Shown: positions 28,254 through 36,073 of the stretch, piece after piece
Layout: the number at the start of each line of letters is the position of its first letter
Position numbering within the stretch: the stretch's first letter is position 1
NCBI GenBank assembly: GCA_030731745.1
Contig: JANQTJ010000002.1
Location: 1 to 64,000 of the forward strand
Length of the DNA stretch: 64,000 nt
DNA from: Flaviramulus sp.
GTDB lineage: Bacteria; Bacteroidota; Bacteroidia; Flavobacteriales; Flavobacteriaceae
Direction of reading: 5' to 3'
Notes under the pieces: generated by a model
The model's input: only the letters and a program-made list of their open reading frames with translations
Told to the model about the DNA's origin: nothing
Database searches by the model: none
Translations under genes and position numbers: made by a program

Positions 28254-29273
28254 ATGGATAAGCTCGTTTTATTCAATAAAACTATTTGCAATAAATTATT
28301 AAATAAACGCCAAGGCGAATCCAAATTTGGTGAACACATTAAAATATTAACCAACATTTCCAATATATACGAGCAACTTATAAATTTGGATGTTAACTAT
28401 GTTATTTTAGGTTTACCAGAAGATGTTGGGGTTTTTGCTAATCAAGGAAATGTAGGTGCCTCTAAAGCATGGGAAGGCACTTTAAAAACCATACTAAACA
28501 TTCAAAGTAATCGTTTTACAAAGGCTGAAAAAGTTTTAATCTTAGGGCATTTAGATTTTACAAAAGAACAAGAGGAAGTTTCTAAACTTAATAAATCCAA
28601 GAAAAAAGATGTTTTTAAAGCTCAAAAATTAGTTGAAACTATTGATACTTGTGTAACTCATTTAATATACCAAATTGTTTTAGCTGGCAAAAAACCTATA
28701 ATTATTGGTGGTGGACATAACAATGCCTACGGAAATATAAAAGGTGTTAGTTTAGCATTAAACAAACCAATAAATGTTGTTAATTTTGATGCACATTCTG
28801 ATTTTAGAACTGAAGAAGGACGCCATAGCGGTAATGGTTTTCGTTACGCTTTAACGGAAGGTTTTTTAGGGAATTATTTTATTTTTGGTCTTCATGAAAA
28901 TTATACATCAGATAAAATTTTTAATTCATTAGATAACTTGAAAAATATAAGATTCAACACATTTGAAGCTATTGAAATAAGAAATGAATTAAATTTTAAA
29001 CAAGAAATGGAAATTGCTTTAAACCATATTTCAAATGATGTTTTTGGTATTGAAATAGATTGCGATGCTATACAAAACATACCTAGTAGTGCTAAAACAC
29101 CTAGTGGTTTTAGTGTTAATAATACTAGAAGCTTTGTAAACTTTTTTGGAAAACAGTCAAATGCAGCTTATTTACATATTTGTGAAGCTTCACCTAATAA
29201 AAGTACAAATAATCAAGTTGGGAAATTGATAACTTATTTAATAACCGATTTTATTAAAGCACATGAAAATTAA
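28254..29273 (+). CDS. hutG: Formimidoylglutamase (arginase/ureohydrolase family)
   Basis: A 339-residue ureohydrolase that most likely splits N-formimidoyl-L-glutamate to glutamate and formamide in histidine degradation. Mn-binding motifs are present: GGGHNNAYGNIKG (first His), NFDAHSDFRTEEG (two Asp, one His), and GIEIDCDAIQNIPSSAKTP (Asp pair). The longer N-terminus (LVFSLDEDVGVFANQG-like, LPEDVGVFANQGNVGASKAWEG) is typical of HutG-like enzymes. No hutH, hutU or hutI is nearby, so agmatinase-like activity remains possible. The following frameshifted GNAT gene overlaps its end by 11 bases. Confidence 0.8.
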   Translation: MDKLVLFNKTICNKLLNKRQGESKFGEHIKILTNISNIYEQLINLDVNYVILGLPEDVGVFANQGNVGASKAWEGTLKTILNIQSNRFTKAEKVLILGHLDFTKEQEEVSKLNKSKKKDVFKAQKLVETIDTCVTHLIYQIVLAGKKPIIIGGGHNNAYGNIKGVSLALNKPINVVNFDAHSDFRTEEGRHSGNGFRYALTEGFLGNYFIFGLHENYTSDKIFNSLDNLKNIRFNTFEAIEIRNELNFKQEMEIALNHISNDVFGIEIDCDAIQNIPSSAKTPSGFSVNNTRSFVNFFGKQSNAAYLHICEASPNKSTNNQVGKLITYLITDFIKAHEN

Positions 29274-29737
29274 TATAATTTCTTTTGAAATAGAATATGC
29301 ATCAAATTTCTATTCTTTAAATATTGAGTGGTTACAAACTTTTTTTTGCGTTGAACCTTATGATGAGGAAGTTTTTAGTAAACCTGAAAAAAAATATAAT
29401 TGATAAAGGCGGATACATATTTTTTGCAAAGCTAAACGAAGTAATTGTTGGTACTATAGCCTTAATGCCAATTGGTAATACCAATTATTTTGAACTTACA
29501 AAAATGGCTGTTTCTCGAAAACACAGAGGTTTTAAAATTGGCCAACAAATTATGCAACATTGCATAGATTTTGCTAATAAAAATAAGATTCCTAAACTAA
29601 TAATCTACTCAAGTAAAAAATTAGAAAATGCCATATATATTTACAGGAAATATGGGTTTATAGAAATTCCTTTAGAAGAAAATTGCCCCTATGAACGCTG
29701 CAATATTAAAATGCAACTTTTACTAAAAAAGCCTTGA
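29263..29737 (+). pseudogene. GNAT N-acetyltransferase gene with a frameshift at an A8 run
   Basis: The N-terminal part reads MKINIISFEIEYASNFYSLN in the frame of ATG 29263-29265 and stops at TGA 29401-29403. The C-terminal part continues in the +1 frame with IIDKGGYIFFAKLNEV, acetyl-CoA-binding MAVSRKHRGFKIGQQIMQH and YIYRKYGFIEIPLEE. Removing one A from the A8 run 29387-29394 joins both into one GNAT protein of about 157 residues. The frame from the later ATG at 29324 lacks the first strand of the fold. This could be a sequencing error, a real inactivation, phase variation or slippage on the A-run. The gene overlaps hutG by 11 bases. Confidence 0.85.
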
Positions 29738-29756
29738 ATTTCTTCAAGGCTTTTTT
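29725..29756. terminator. Bidirectional terminator between GNAT and S9 peptidase genes
   Basis: Arms GCCTTGAA (29731-29738) and TTCAAGGC (29743-29750) with loop TTTC, flanked by A6 and T6, between convergent genes. The 5' arm includes the GNAT stop. Confidence 0.9.
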
Positions 29757-29764
29757 AATAGTTT

Positions 29765-31927
29765 TTATTCTTTTATACCTTCTAAATCGAAGATGAAAGC
29801 GTACGTTAAAGCTAGCCTTTTGTATCGTTCAAATCTACCAGAAGGTCCACCATGTCCTGTTTCCATGTTACAATCCATAAGCAACAAATTATCGTTAGTT
29901 TTTAATTCTCTTAATTTGGCAATCCATTTTGCAGGTTCCCAATATTGAACTTGGCTATCCCAATAACCAGTTGTAATTAAAATACTTGGATAATCTTTAG
30001 CTTCTACATTATCATATGGTGAGTAAGATTTCATATAATCATAATACTCTTTATTTTTAGGGTTTCCCCACTCATCAAACTCAAATGTTGTTAATGGAAT
30101 TGTTTCGTCCAACATAGTAGAAACCACATCAACAAATGGTACAGCAGCAACAACACCATTCCATAAATTTGGTTCCATGTTTAAAATAGCACCCATAAGT
30201 AATCCACCTGCAGATCCACCATAAGCATATAGTTGTTTGCTATTTGTAAATTTTTCATCAACTAAAAATTTACCTACATCAATAAAATCGGTAAAAGTGT
30301 TTTTCTTTTTTAATAGTTTACCGTCTTCATACCAATCTCTACCCATTTCTTGTCCACCTCTAATATGAGCGATAGCGTAAATAAAGCCTCTATCAAGTAA
30401 ACTTAATCTCGACGAACTAAATGTAGGCTCAGAATTACTACCGTAAGACCCATAAGCATACAAGAATAATGGGTTATTCCCGTTTTTTTCAATACCTTTT
30501 TTATAAACTAAAGATACAGGAACTTTAGTGCCATCTGTTGCTGTAGCAAATAAACGTTCAGAAACATAATTCTCTTTGGAGAAATTACCGCCTAATACCT
30601 CTTCTTCCTTCAATAATACACGCTCTTTTGTAGCCATATTATACTCGTATGTACTATTTGGTGTTGTTAGAGAACTATACCAATAACGTAACATATTAGT
30701 ATCAAAATCAATATTTGAAGTTGTACTTGCATAATAAGCTGGATCATTAAACTCTAAGTAATAATCAACACCATCCCAATCCATAACTCTAATAGTTCTT
30801 AAACCATCTTTTCGCTCTTCGGCCACTAAGAAGTTTTTAAATAAATCCATGCCTTGAAAATAGACGTCTTCCCTATGAGGAATAACATCTACCCAATTTT
30901 CTTTTTCAGTTTTATTAATTGGAGTTTTTACTAATTTAAAATTTTTGGCGCCTTTATTTGTTCTTATATAAAAATAATCTTCAAAATGATCTACGCTATA
31001 TTCTAAATCTTTCTCTCTAGGTTGAATAACTTTCCATTCACCATTAGGGGTATTGGCATCTAAATATCTATATTCAGTTGATAACGTTTGCGAGCTACCT
31101 ATAATTAAAAACGCATCAGACTTAGTTTTACCAACTCCACAACTAAATGTATCATCTTTTTCTTCAAAAACAACGACATCTTCAGATTGATCTGTACCAA
31201 TAATATGTTTAACAATTTTATTCTGACGTAGCGTTTGAGGATCTTTAGTAGTATAAAAAATAGTCTTATTATCGTTAGCCCAAGTTGCACCGCCACCAGT
31301 ATTGCTTAATTTGTCTTTTAATAATTCGCCTGTTTCTAAATTTTTAAAATAAATCGTGTATTGCCTTCTTGAAATCGTATCAATACCAAATGCTAATATG
31401 GTATTGTTTGGACTCACAGACTGTCCTCCTATGCCATAATATGAATATCCTTTTGCCATTTTTGGTCCGTTAAGCATAATCTCTTCTAAAGCACCATCTT
31501 CAAGTTTTATTCTGCAAAACAGTGCATAATCATCACCCTCTTCAAAACGTGTGTAATAAGAATAACCATTATCATTTACGGGAACAGATTGGTCATCTTT
31601 TTTAATACGATCAACAATCTCTGTATATAATTTATCTTGTAATCCTTGGGTATGTGCCATAGCTTTATTTAAATACTTATTTTCAGCATTTAAATAATCT
31701 AAAACATCTTGTGTTTGGGTATCAGGTGTTTCAGCATTTTTTTGTTCGTCACTTAATCGCATCCAAAAGTAATTGTCAATTCGTGTATCATCATGAATTG
31801 TTAACTCTAATGGCACTTTTTTTGCAACTGGAGTTTCTAGTGTTAGGTATGGTTTTGTTGTTTCAGTTTTTTTACATGAAGAAAGTAAAACAAAAAAGGT
31901 TAAAAGTGAAAAAAATGTGGTTTTCAT
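29765..31927 (-). CDS. S9 family prolyl oligopeptidase / oligopeptidase B, lipoprotein form
   Basis: A 720-residue serine oligopeptidase closely similar to the one at 8919-10979 but with a lipoprotein signal (LLTFFVLLSSC, Cys18), so it should sit in the outer membrane or face the periplasm. It has an N-terminal propeller and a hydrolase domain with Ser572 in YAYGGSAGG, the Asp motif [12 protein letters not shown] and His in TGHGGPSGRFE. A short insert near 60-70 (KNAETPDTQTQ) is not in the cytoplasmic paralogue. It stands 62 bases downstream of the membrane-protein gene of the AAA+ cluster, but is probably an independent gene. Confidence 0.92.
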   Translation of the reverse strand: MKTTFFSLLTFFVLLSSCKKTETTKPYLTLETPVAKKVPLELTIHDDTRIDNYFWMRLSDEQKNAETPDTQTQDVLDYLNAENKYLNKAMAHTQGLQDKLYTEIVDRIKKDDQSVPVNDNGYSYYTRFEEGDDYALFCRIKLEDGALEEIMLNGPKMAKGYSYYGIGGQSVSPNNTILAFGIDTISRRQYTIYFKNLETGELLKDKLSNTGGGATWANDNKTIFYTTKDPQTLRQNKIVKHIIGTDQSEDVVVFEEKDDTFSCGVGKTKSDAFLIIGSSQTLSTEYRYLDANTPNGEWKVIQPREKDLEYSVDHFEDYFYIRTNKGAKNFKLVKTPINKTEKENWVDVIPHREDVYFQGMDLFKNFLVAEERKDGLRTIRVMDWDGVDYYLEFNDPAYYASTTSNIDFDTNMLRYWYSSLTTPNSTYEYNMATKERVLLKEEEVLGGNFSKENYVSERLFATATDGTKVPVSLVYKKGIEKNGNNPLFLYAYGSYGSNSEPTFSSSRLSLLDRGFIYAIAHIRGGQEMGRDWYEDGKLLKKKNTFTDFIDVGKFLVDEKFTNSKQLYAYGGSAGGLLMGAILNMEPNLWNGVVAAVPFVDVVSTMLDETIPLTTFEFDEWGNPKNKEYYDYMKSYSPYDNVEAKDYPSILITTGYWDSQVQYWEPAKWIAKLRELKTNDNLLLMDCNMETGHGGPSGRFERYKRLALTYAFIFDLEGIKE

Positions 31928-31989
31928 AATGGTCGATTTTTATAATTATAAAGGAACGAATTAATACTTTAAAGATTAAATATAATTTG

Positions 31990-33684
31990 TTAATTAATTG
32001 TTTTCAACGAATCAATCTGCTTTTGAAGTTTTTCTAGCAACTCCGTTTTTTCATCTTTAAAAGGAACTATAAGGCTTATAGAATCTTTTACGGACGCTGC
32101 CAATTCTATATTTTTAGTTTCTTCAACAAAATAATAACCAATTTTTTCGCTCGCTCTCCAAGCTTCATTTAATTGCTCATAAACTGTTTTATCCCATTGA
32201 CTCGGGTGTTTTACATCAATCCAAATTACATCTCTATATTCGCTATCAATTAACACCAAATCTGGGGTTGCAGAGCCGTCAAATTGTTGTGCATTTTTAT
32301 CACTTATTGATGAAACAGTCCCCATAAAAAACATACGTTTTTTACCAGCCAAATTTTTAATATAGGGTCTAAACTCCACAGGTGTATTGGCTGTCCAATC
32401 ATATTCTTTACGAGACTCTTGTACTTTTAAAGGCATTGCCGAAACACCTGCATAACCCTCTTTTTTAGCTGCATGATTATAATAATAGAATTTATCTGTT
32501 CCATCTGCAGGTACAAATACACTAAAACTTAAACTAGTTCGCTCATCTCCCACTGGCTCGAGTCCAAACCAATGATACAATCCGCTAAATGCATCGGTAT
32601 TGGTATTAGAAAAATCAAAATCGGTTACATAAGGTTGTTGATTTTGATCTTTAGGCATTTCAGGAATTTTAACCGCCGTTTCCATATTCCAAGGTAATGG
32701 ATCACTAAAACCACCTAAAAACTTTAAAGATTCGGCTTGTAACCTTGAAACCTTTACAGCGAGCGTATTTTGTCTTGTTAAATAAGGATGGTTTTTCATG
32801 TTTTTAGGACTAATATAGGTTCCTTTTCCTATCAAAATACGTTCTATATAATCTTTATAATCGTGTTCACCACTCTCAATAACCATTACGCCTCCAAAGG
32901 TTGGATATGGAAAGAAAAAACCTTTCCATTTAATTAAACTCACCACTTCTACCCACTGTCCCGTATCATTCTTCATATAATAAGTATCACTAGGTTCCAA
33001 GGATAATAGTTGCAAAAAATTAAACCTTTGAACAACAGAATTGTAGGTGTTTCTACTGAATTTTAAAGATTCACCAATAGAAAACGTTACTGAAATTCTA
33101 TTCTCATTTGAAAATCTAGGGAATGGTGTGGTGCTAGAGACTGCAAAAACTTCTTCAGTATTATCTGTTATGCCTTGCCACATATATTTCTCTGTTGGCT
33201 GTATAGCCATCGTCCATTTATTTTCATCACCAATTCTAACCAAATGTGGAAGTGAAACATCTTTAGTTTCTCCAACACTTTCATTTGCCATTGAAAAAAT
33301 ATTACGTAATGGTTGTATACGCTCGTTTTGAGTTAATGGCAATTCGTTTATTTCAACTTTATTTAAGTTATTGAAAACATTATATGTTTTCATATAATCG
33401 TACATTTTGAAATGCCAACCCACCACATATAAAATCCCAAAGAAAACTAATAACATTCCTAAAATACCAAGCCTACCAATTGTACTTGCGGAGCTTCTAA
33501 ATTTTCGCAATCCAAAAAACAACACAATGACGCTTAATAGAATAACAAAAATGTATTTTCTAACGAATAACAATGCAGGTTGATAATCATCTCGCAATAT
33601 AAACAAAGCTATGAGTAGAATGAGCAAAACAACTATGGTTATTGTTTTTTGATTTATGCCTTTATTCCAGTAGTTTTTAATCAT
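31990..33684 (-). CDS. Membrane protein with possible PD-(D/E)xK-like C-terminal motif (AAA+ cluster, last gene)
   Basis: A 564-residue protein I do not recognise. It has three membrane helices at about 12-30, 39-60 and 70-92, then a large soluble region of about 470 residues. Between residues 474 and 492 it reads TPDLVLIDSEYRDVIWIDVK, with the spacing of a PD-(D/E)xK nuclease core (Pro-Asp 474-475, Asp490-Val-Lys492). The match is suggestive only, as this motif is short and often occurs by chance. The C-terminal end is a short coiled coil. Its ATG overlaps the stop of the upstream 174-residue membrane protein gene by 4 bases, so it belongs to the AAA+ cluster operon. Confidence 0.6.
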   Translation of the reverse strand: MIKNYWNKGINQKTITIVVLLILLIALFILRDDYQPALLFVRKYIFVILLSVIVLFFGLRKFRSSASTIGRLGILGMLLVFFGILYVVGWHFKMYDYMKTYNVFNNLNKVEINELPLTQNERIQPLRNIFSMANESVGETKDVSLPHLVRIGDENKWTMAIQPTEKYMWQGITDNTEEVFAVSSTTPFPRFSNENRISVTFSIGESLKFSRNTYNSVVQRFNFLQLLSLEPSDTYYMKNDTGQWVEVVSLIKWKGFFFPYPTFGGVMVIESGEHDYKDYIERILIGKGTYISPKNMKNHPYLTRQNTLAVKVSRLQAESLKFLGGFSDPLPWNMETAVKIPEMPKDQNQQPYVTDFDFSNTNTDAFSGLYHWFGLEPVGDERTSLSFSVFVPADGTDKFYYYNHAAKKEGYAGVSAMPLKVQESRKEYDWTANTPVEFRPYIKNLAGKKRMFFMGTVSSISDKNAQQFDGSATPDLVLIDSEYRDVIWIDVKHPSQWDKTVYEQLNEAWRASEKIGYYFVEETKNIELAASVKDSISLIVPFKDEKTELLEKLQKQIDSLKTIN

Positions 33685-34205
33685 AATAACCCTTTATCTT
33701 TTAAACGTTGCCTAGCAGTTTTTTGTTCAGTTTCAGATTGCTTTTTGATTTCTTTTTTAGTTTCTTCAACCACTTTGGCATCTTTGGTTTTCAAATCTTC
33801 AATAAAATCTTTTCCTTTTTCAATAGTATCATGAACCATATCTTCCAATGAATCACTTTTTTTATCAATAACTTCACTGGATTTAAATATAAAATTTGCT
33901 AAATAGGTTCCTGCCAAAGTGCCCACAATCATGGATGCAAAAATGGAAATGGTGGCAATATCTATGGGAATTAAGAAACGTGTAACCAGAATTCCTATCA
34001 AAAATAAAAATCCGATAAAAACCAATCTGATAATAAATTTTTGCTGATATACAAATCCGGTTTTATCGGTAGGTTTCATTTGTAAGTCTTTGGAATACAT
34101 GAGTTTATTAAAAAATCGATATAAACCGTTTCCTTGAGACTCTCGCCAGTATATTAAAGCTCCAAAAAGTATCGAACCGATGAAGATGATTAACTCTAGT
34201 GTCAT
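33681..34205 (-). CDS. Small three-helix membrane protein with charged tail (AAA+ cluster)
   Basis: A 174-residue protein with membrane helices at about 2-18, 57-78 and 84-108, and a highly charged Lys/Glu/Asp-rich tail from about 112, predicted helical. No family is recognised. The tail could bind a cytoplasmic partner such as the coiled-coil or ATPase protein of the same cluster (inference). It lies 44 bases downstream of the 411-residue gene and overlaps the next gene by 4 bases. Confidence 0.6.
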   Translation of the reverse strand: MTLELIIFIGSILFGALIYWRESQGNGLYRFFNKLMYSKDLQMKPTDKTGFVYQQKFIIRLVFIGFLFLIGILVTRFLIPIDIATISIFASMIVGTLAGTYLANFIFKSSEVIDKKSDSLEDMVHDTIEKGKDFIEDLKTKDAKVVEETKKEIKKQSETEQKTARQRLKDKGLL

Positions 34206-34249
34206 GATTTTAGGATTTTGGTTACTTTTATAAAGTTAGTCTATAATTT

Positions 34250-35485
34250 TTAAATATTGTTACTAATGGTTTCAACAACCCAATCTTTGAAGGATTCATC
34301 CCATGTTTTAAAAGCCTCATAAAAGGCTTCTTTATCGTACCAATACCAAAATAACACGTCCTTTGGAGCAATATTCACCAACAATTTCCAAATTAAATCT
34401 TGGTGTTTTGGTTCCAAGGACGAATGTGGTTCGTGTAAAGCCTCAAAGAGTTTGCTGTCCACTATATCAGAAATTTTAAATTCGTTACTGATTTCCAATT
34501 TTTCCAAATAACGTTCCACACTCATTACTTTTTTACGGGACTCAATATCCAATTTGTTTAAATAACTTTTAAATAAAATAGGGTCAGTTAAAATATCTTT
34601 AGTGGGATGTTGGGTATCTTTTAAGCATTGTGCCATTTCATATTTTTTGATGCGCTCGTAGCGGTTGGTTTTGACCACTTTTTCTAAATCATGTTCAATA
34701 ATCACATGGTCTCGAAGTTTTTCCATAAGTTCAGGCTGATGGATATGAAATATCAATACCTCGTAATTCGTATCTTTAATAGCTTCTTTATACCATGTTT
34801 CATCCTCAAAAACCACAATAGGTGTAATGAAGTCGCGTAACACATAAACTCCACCAAAAGCTTTGGTGTAAAAGGAATCGGTGGTGTATTGGAGTTCGTG
34901 TAAATCTAAATCACGGTTGCGCAAATCACCATATTTTTTTGCGGAATCAAGCAATTGCTGATGGATGGTTTCATCAATAAAATTATGGTCCCTATTAAAT
35001 TTATCCACCAGTTGTAATTGTTCTTTTTGAATTCGATCTAGATTATCAATCAAATGAAAATGAACAGTAATTTTATCATATTTTAAAACATCCAAAGGCT
35101 CATAAAAAGCATCGATGCCTTGGTCAAAATCCAAACAAATGGCAGAATCTCTGGTAATATCCTTTATTTTCTCGCCATGGATTTTAAAAACGAATTTCAT
35201 CAAGTCCCTATCAAAGGTATGAGACGGCAAATACAAGGATTTTCCTTTTTGTAAAGGCGAAATAATAATACCATGTGGATTGGCTTCGCCATTATTTAGA
35301 TAGTAATTGTCTTTCTTTTCCTCTGATATTTCTGGACTCCAGCCAACACCATCAATAGAAAAGGTTTTAAGCTTGGTTTCGGTAAACCCAAGTTTCACCA
35401 AGCATTTGTTATAACGCTCAACTAGTTTTCCGCTTACAGGAATAAGTTCACTTCTATATAAATTGGCTTGTTTTAGTTTGTCCAT
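34250..35485 (-). CDS. Unplaced 411-residue cytoplasmic protein (AAA+ cluster)
   Basis: A soluble 411-residue protein without signal peptide or membrane helix. It is rich in aromatic and charged residues with several conserved-looking Trp/His motifs (VHFHLIDNL, FHIHQPELMEKL, VLFWYWYDKEAFYEAF). I cannot place it in a characterised family; it may correspond to a Bacteroidota-specific domain of unknown function. It lies 4 bases downstream of the Nudix gene and 44 upstream of the small membrane protein gene, so it is part of the same transcription unit. Confidence 0.6.
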   Translation of the reverse strand: MDKLKQANLYRSELIPVSGKLVERYNKCLVKLGFTETKLKTFSIDGVGWSPEISEEKKDNYYLNNGEANPHGIIISPLQKGKSLYLPSHTFDRDLMKFVFKIHGEKIKDITRDSAICLDFDQGIDAFYEPLDVLKYDKITVHFHLIDNLDRIQKEQLQLVDKFNRDHNFIDETIHQQLLDSAKKYGDLRNRDLDLHELQYTTDSFYTKAFGGVYVLRDFITPIVVFEDETWYKEAIKDTNYEVLIFHIHQPELMEKLRDHVIIEHDLEKVVKTNRYERIKKYEMAQCLKDTQHPTKDILTDPILFKSYLNKLDIESRKKVMSVERYLEKLEISNEFKISDIVDSKLFEALHEPHSSLEPKHQDLIWKLLVNIAPKDVLFWYWYDKEAFYEAFKTWDESFKDWVVETISNNI

Positions 35486-35489
35486 TTTA

Positions 35490-36071
35490 TTATAACAACT
35501 TATTTATCTGTGCATACTGCAACAACAAAATGGTTTTAGCATCAATAATCTCAAAATGGTCTACCATACTTAAAGCTTTGGAAAAAGGAATTTCCAATAC
35601 TTCAATTTCTTCATTTTCAATCTCTAATCCACCACCATCATTAATTTTCATGGCGTCATTATATTCGGCCACAAACAAAAACATTTTTTCGGTAACCGCA
35701 CCCGGAGAGGTATAACATTCTATAACTTTTTTAGCACTTTCAATTTTATAACCTACTTCTTCTTCCACTTCACGAATAATACAGACTTCTGGTGCTTCGT
35801 TCTTATCAATAGCTCCAGCGCAAACTTCAACAGACATGCCATCTTTTTTATTGTTATCAAAAGCTGGCATTCTAAATTGTTTTGTTAAAATAATGGTTCC
35901 TTTTTCTTTGTTATAAAGCAAAATACCAGTTCCGTTACCTCTATCATAACTTTCTCGCGATAATCGTTTCCAACTACCATCGTTAAATTTATAATCATAA
36001 TCAATTCTATTAAGAGTTGCCCATTCACTGGACAACTCGGTATAAGTTATATTTCTTAATTTATCTTCCAC
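35490..36071 (-). CDS. nudK: Nudix hydrolase, NudK-like (GDP-mannose/ADP-ribose pyrophosphatase)
   Basis: A 193-residue Nudix enzyme. The complete Nudix box GAIDKNEAPEVCIIREVEEE continues to VGY at residues 86-108, fitting Gx5Ex7REUxEExGU. Flanking motifs (YDRGNGTGILLYN, YTSPGAVTEKMFLFVAEY, EIEVLEIPFSKAL) and the length agree with E. coli NudK, which hydrolyses GDP-mannose and some related sugars. ADP-ribose is a common alternative substrate. It is unusual to find it between an AAA+ ATPase (2 bases upstream) and a gene of unknown function (4 bases downstream), which suggests a nucleotide-sugar or ADP-ribose step in that system. Confidence 0.85.
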   Translation of the reverse strand: MEDKLRNITYTELSSEWATLNRIDYDYKFNDGSWKRLSRESYDRGNGTGILLYNKEKGTIILTKQFRMPAFDNNKKDGMSVEVCAGAIDKNEAPEVCIIREVEEEVGYKIESAKKVIECYTSPGAVTEKMFLFVAEYNDAMKINDGGGLEIENEEIEVLEIPFSKALSMVDHFEIIDAKTILLLQYAQINKLL

Positions 36072-36073
36072 GC

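Noticed and set aside
29324-29400. Separate short GNAT gene starting MSGYKLFFALNL
   Set aside because: This N-terminus is an out-of-frame reading of the conserved upstream half; the A8 frameshift explains it.
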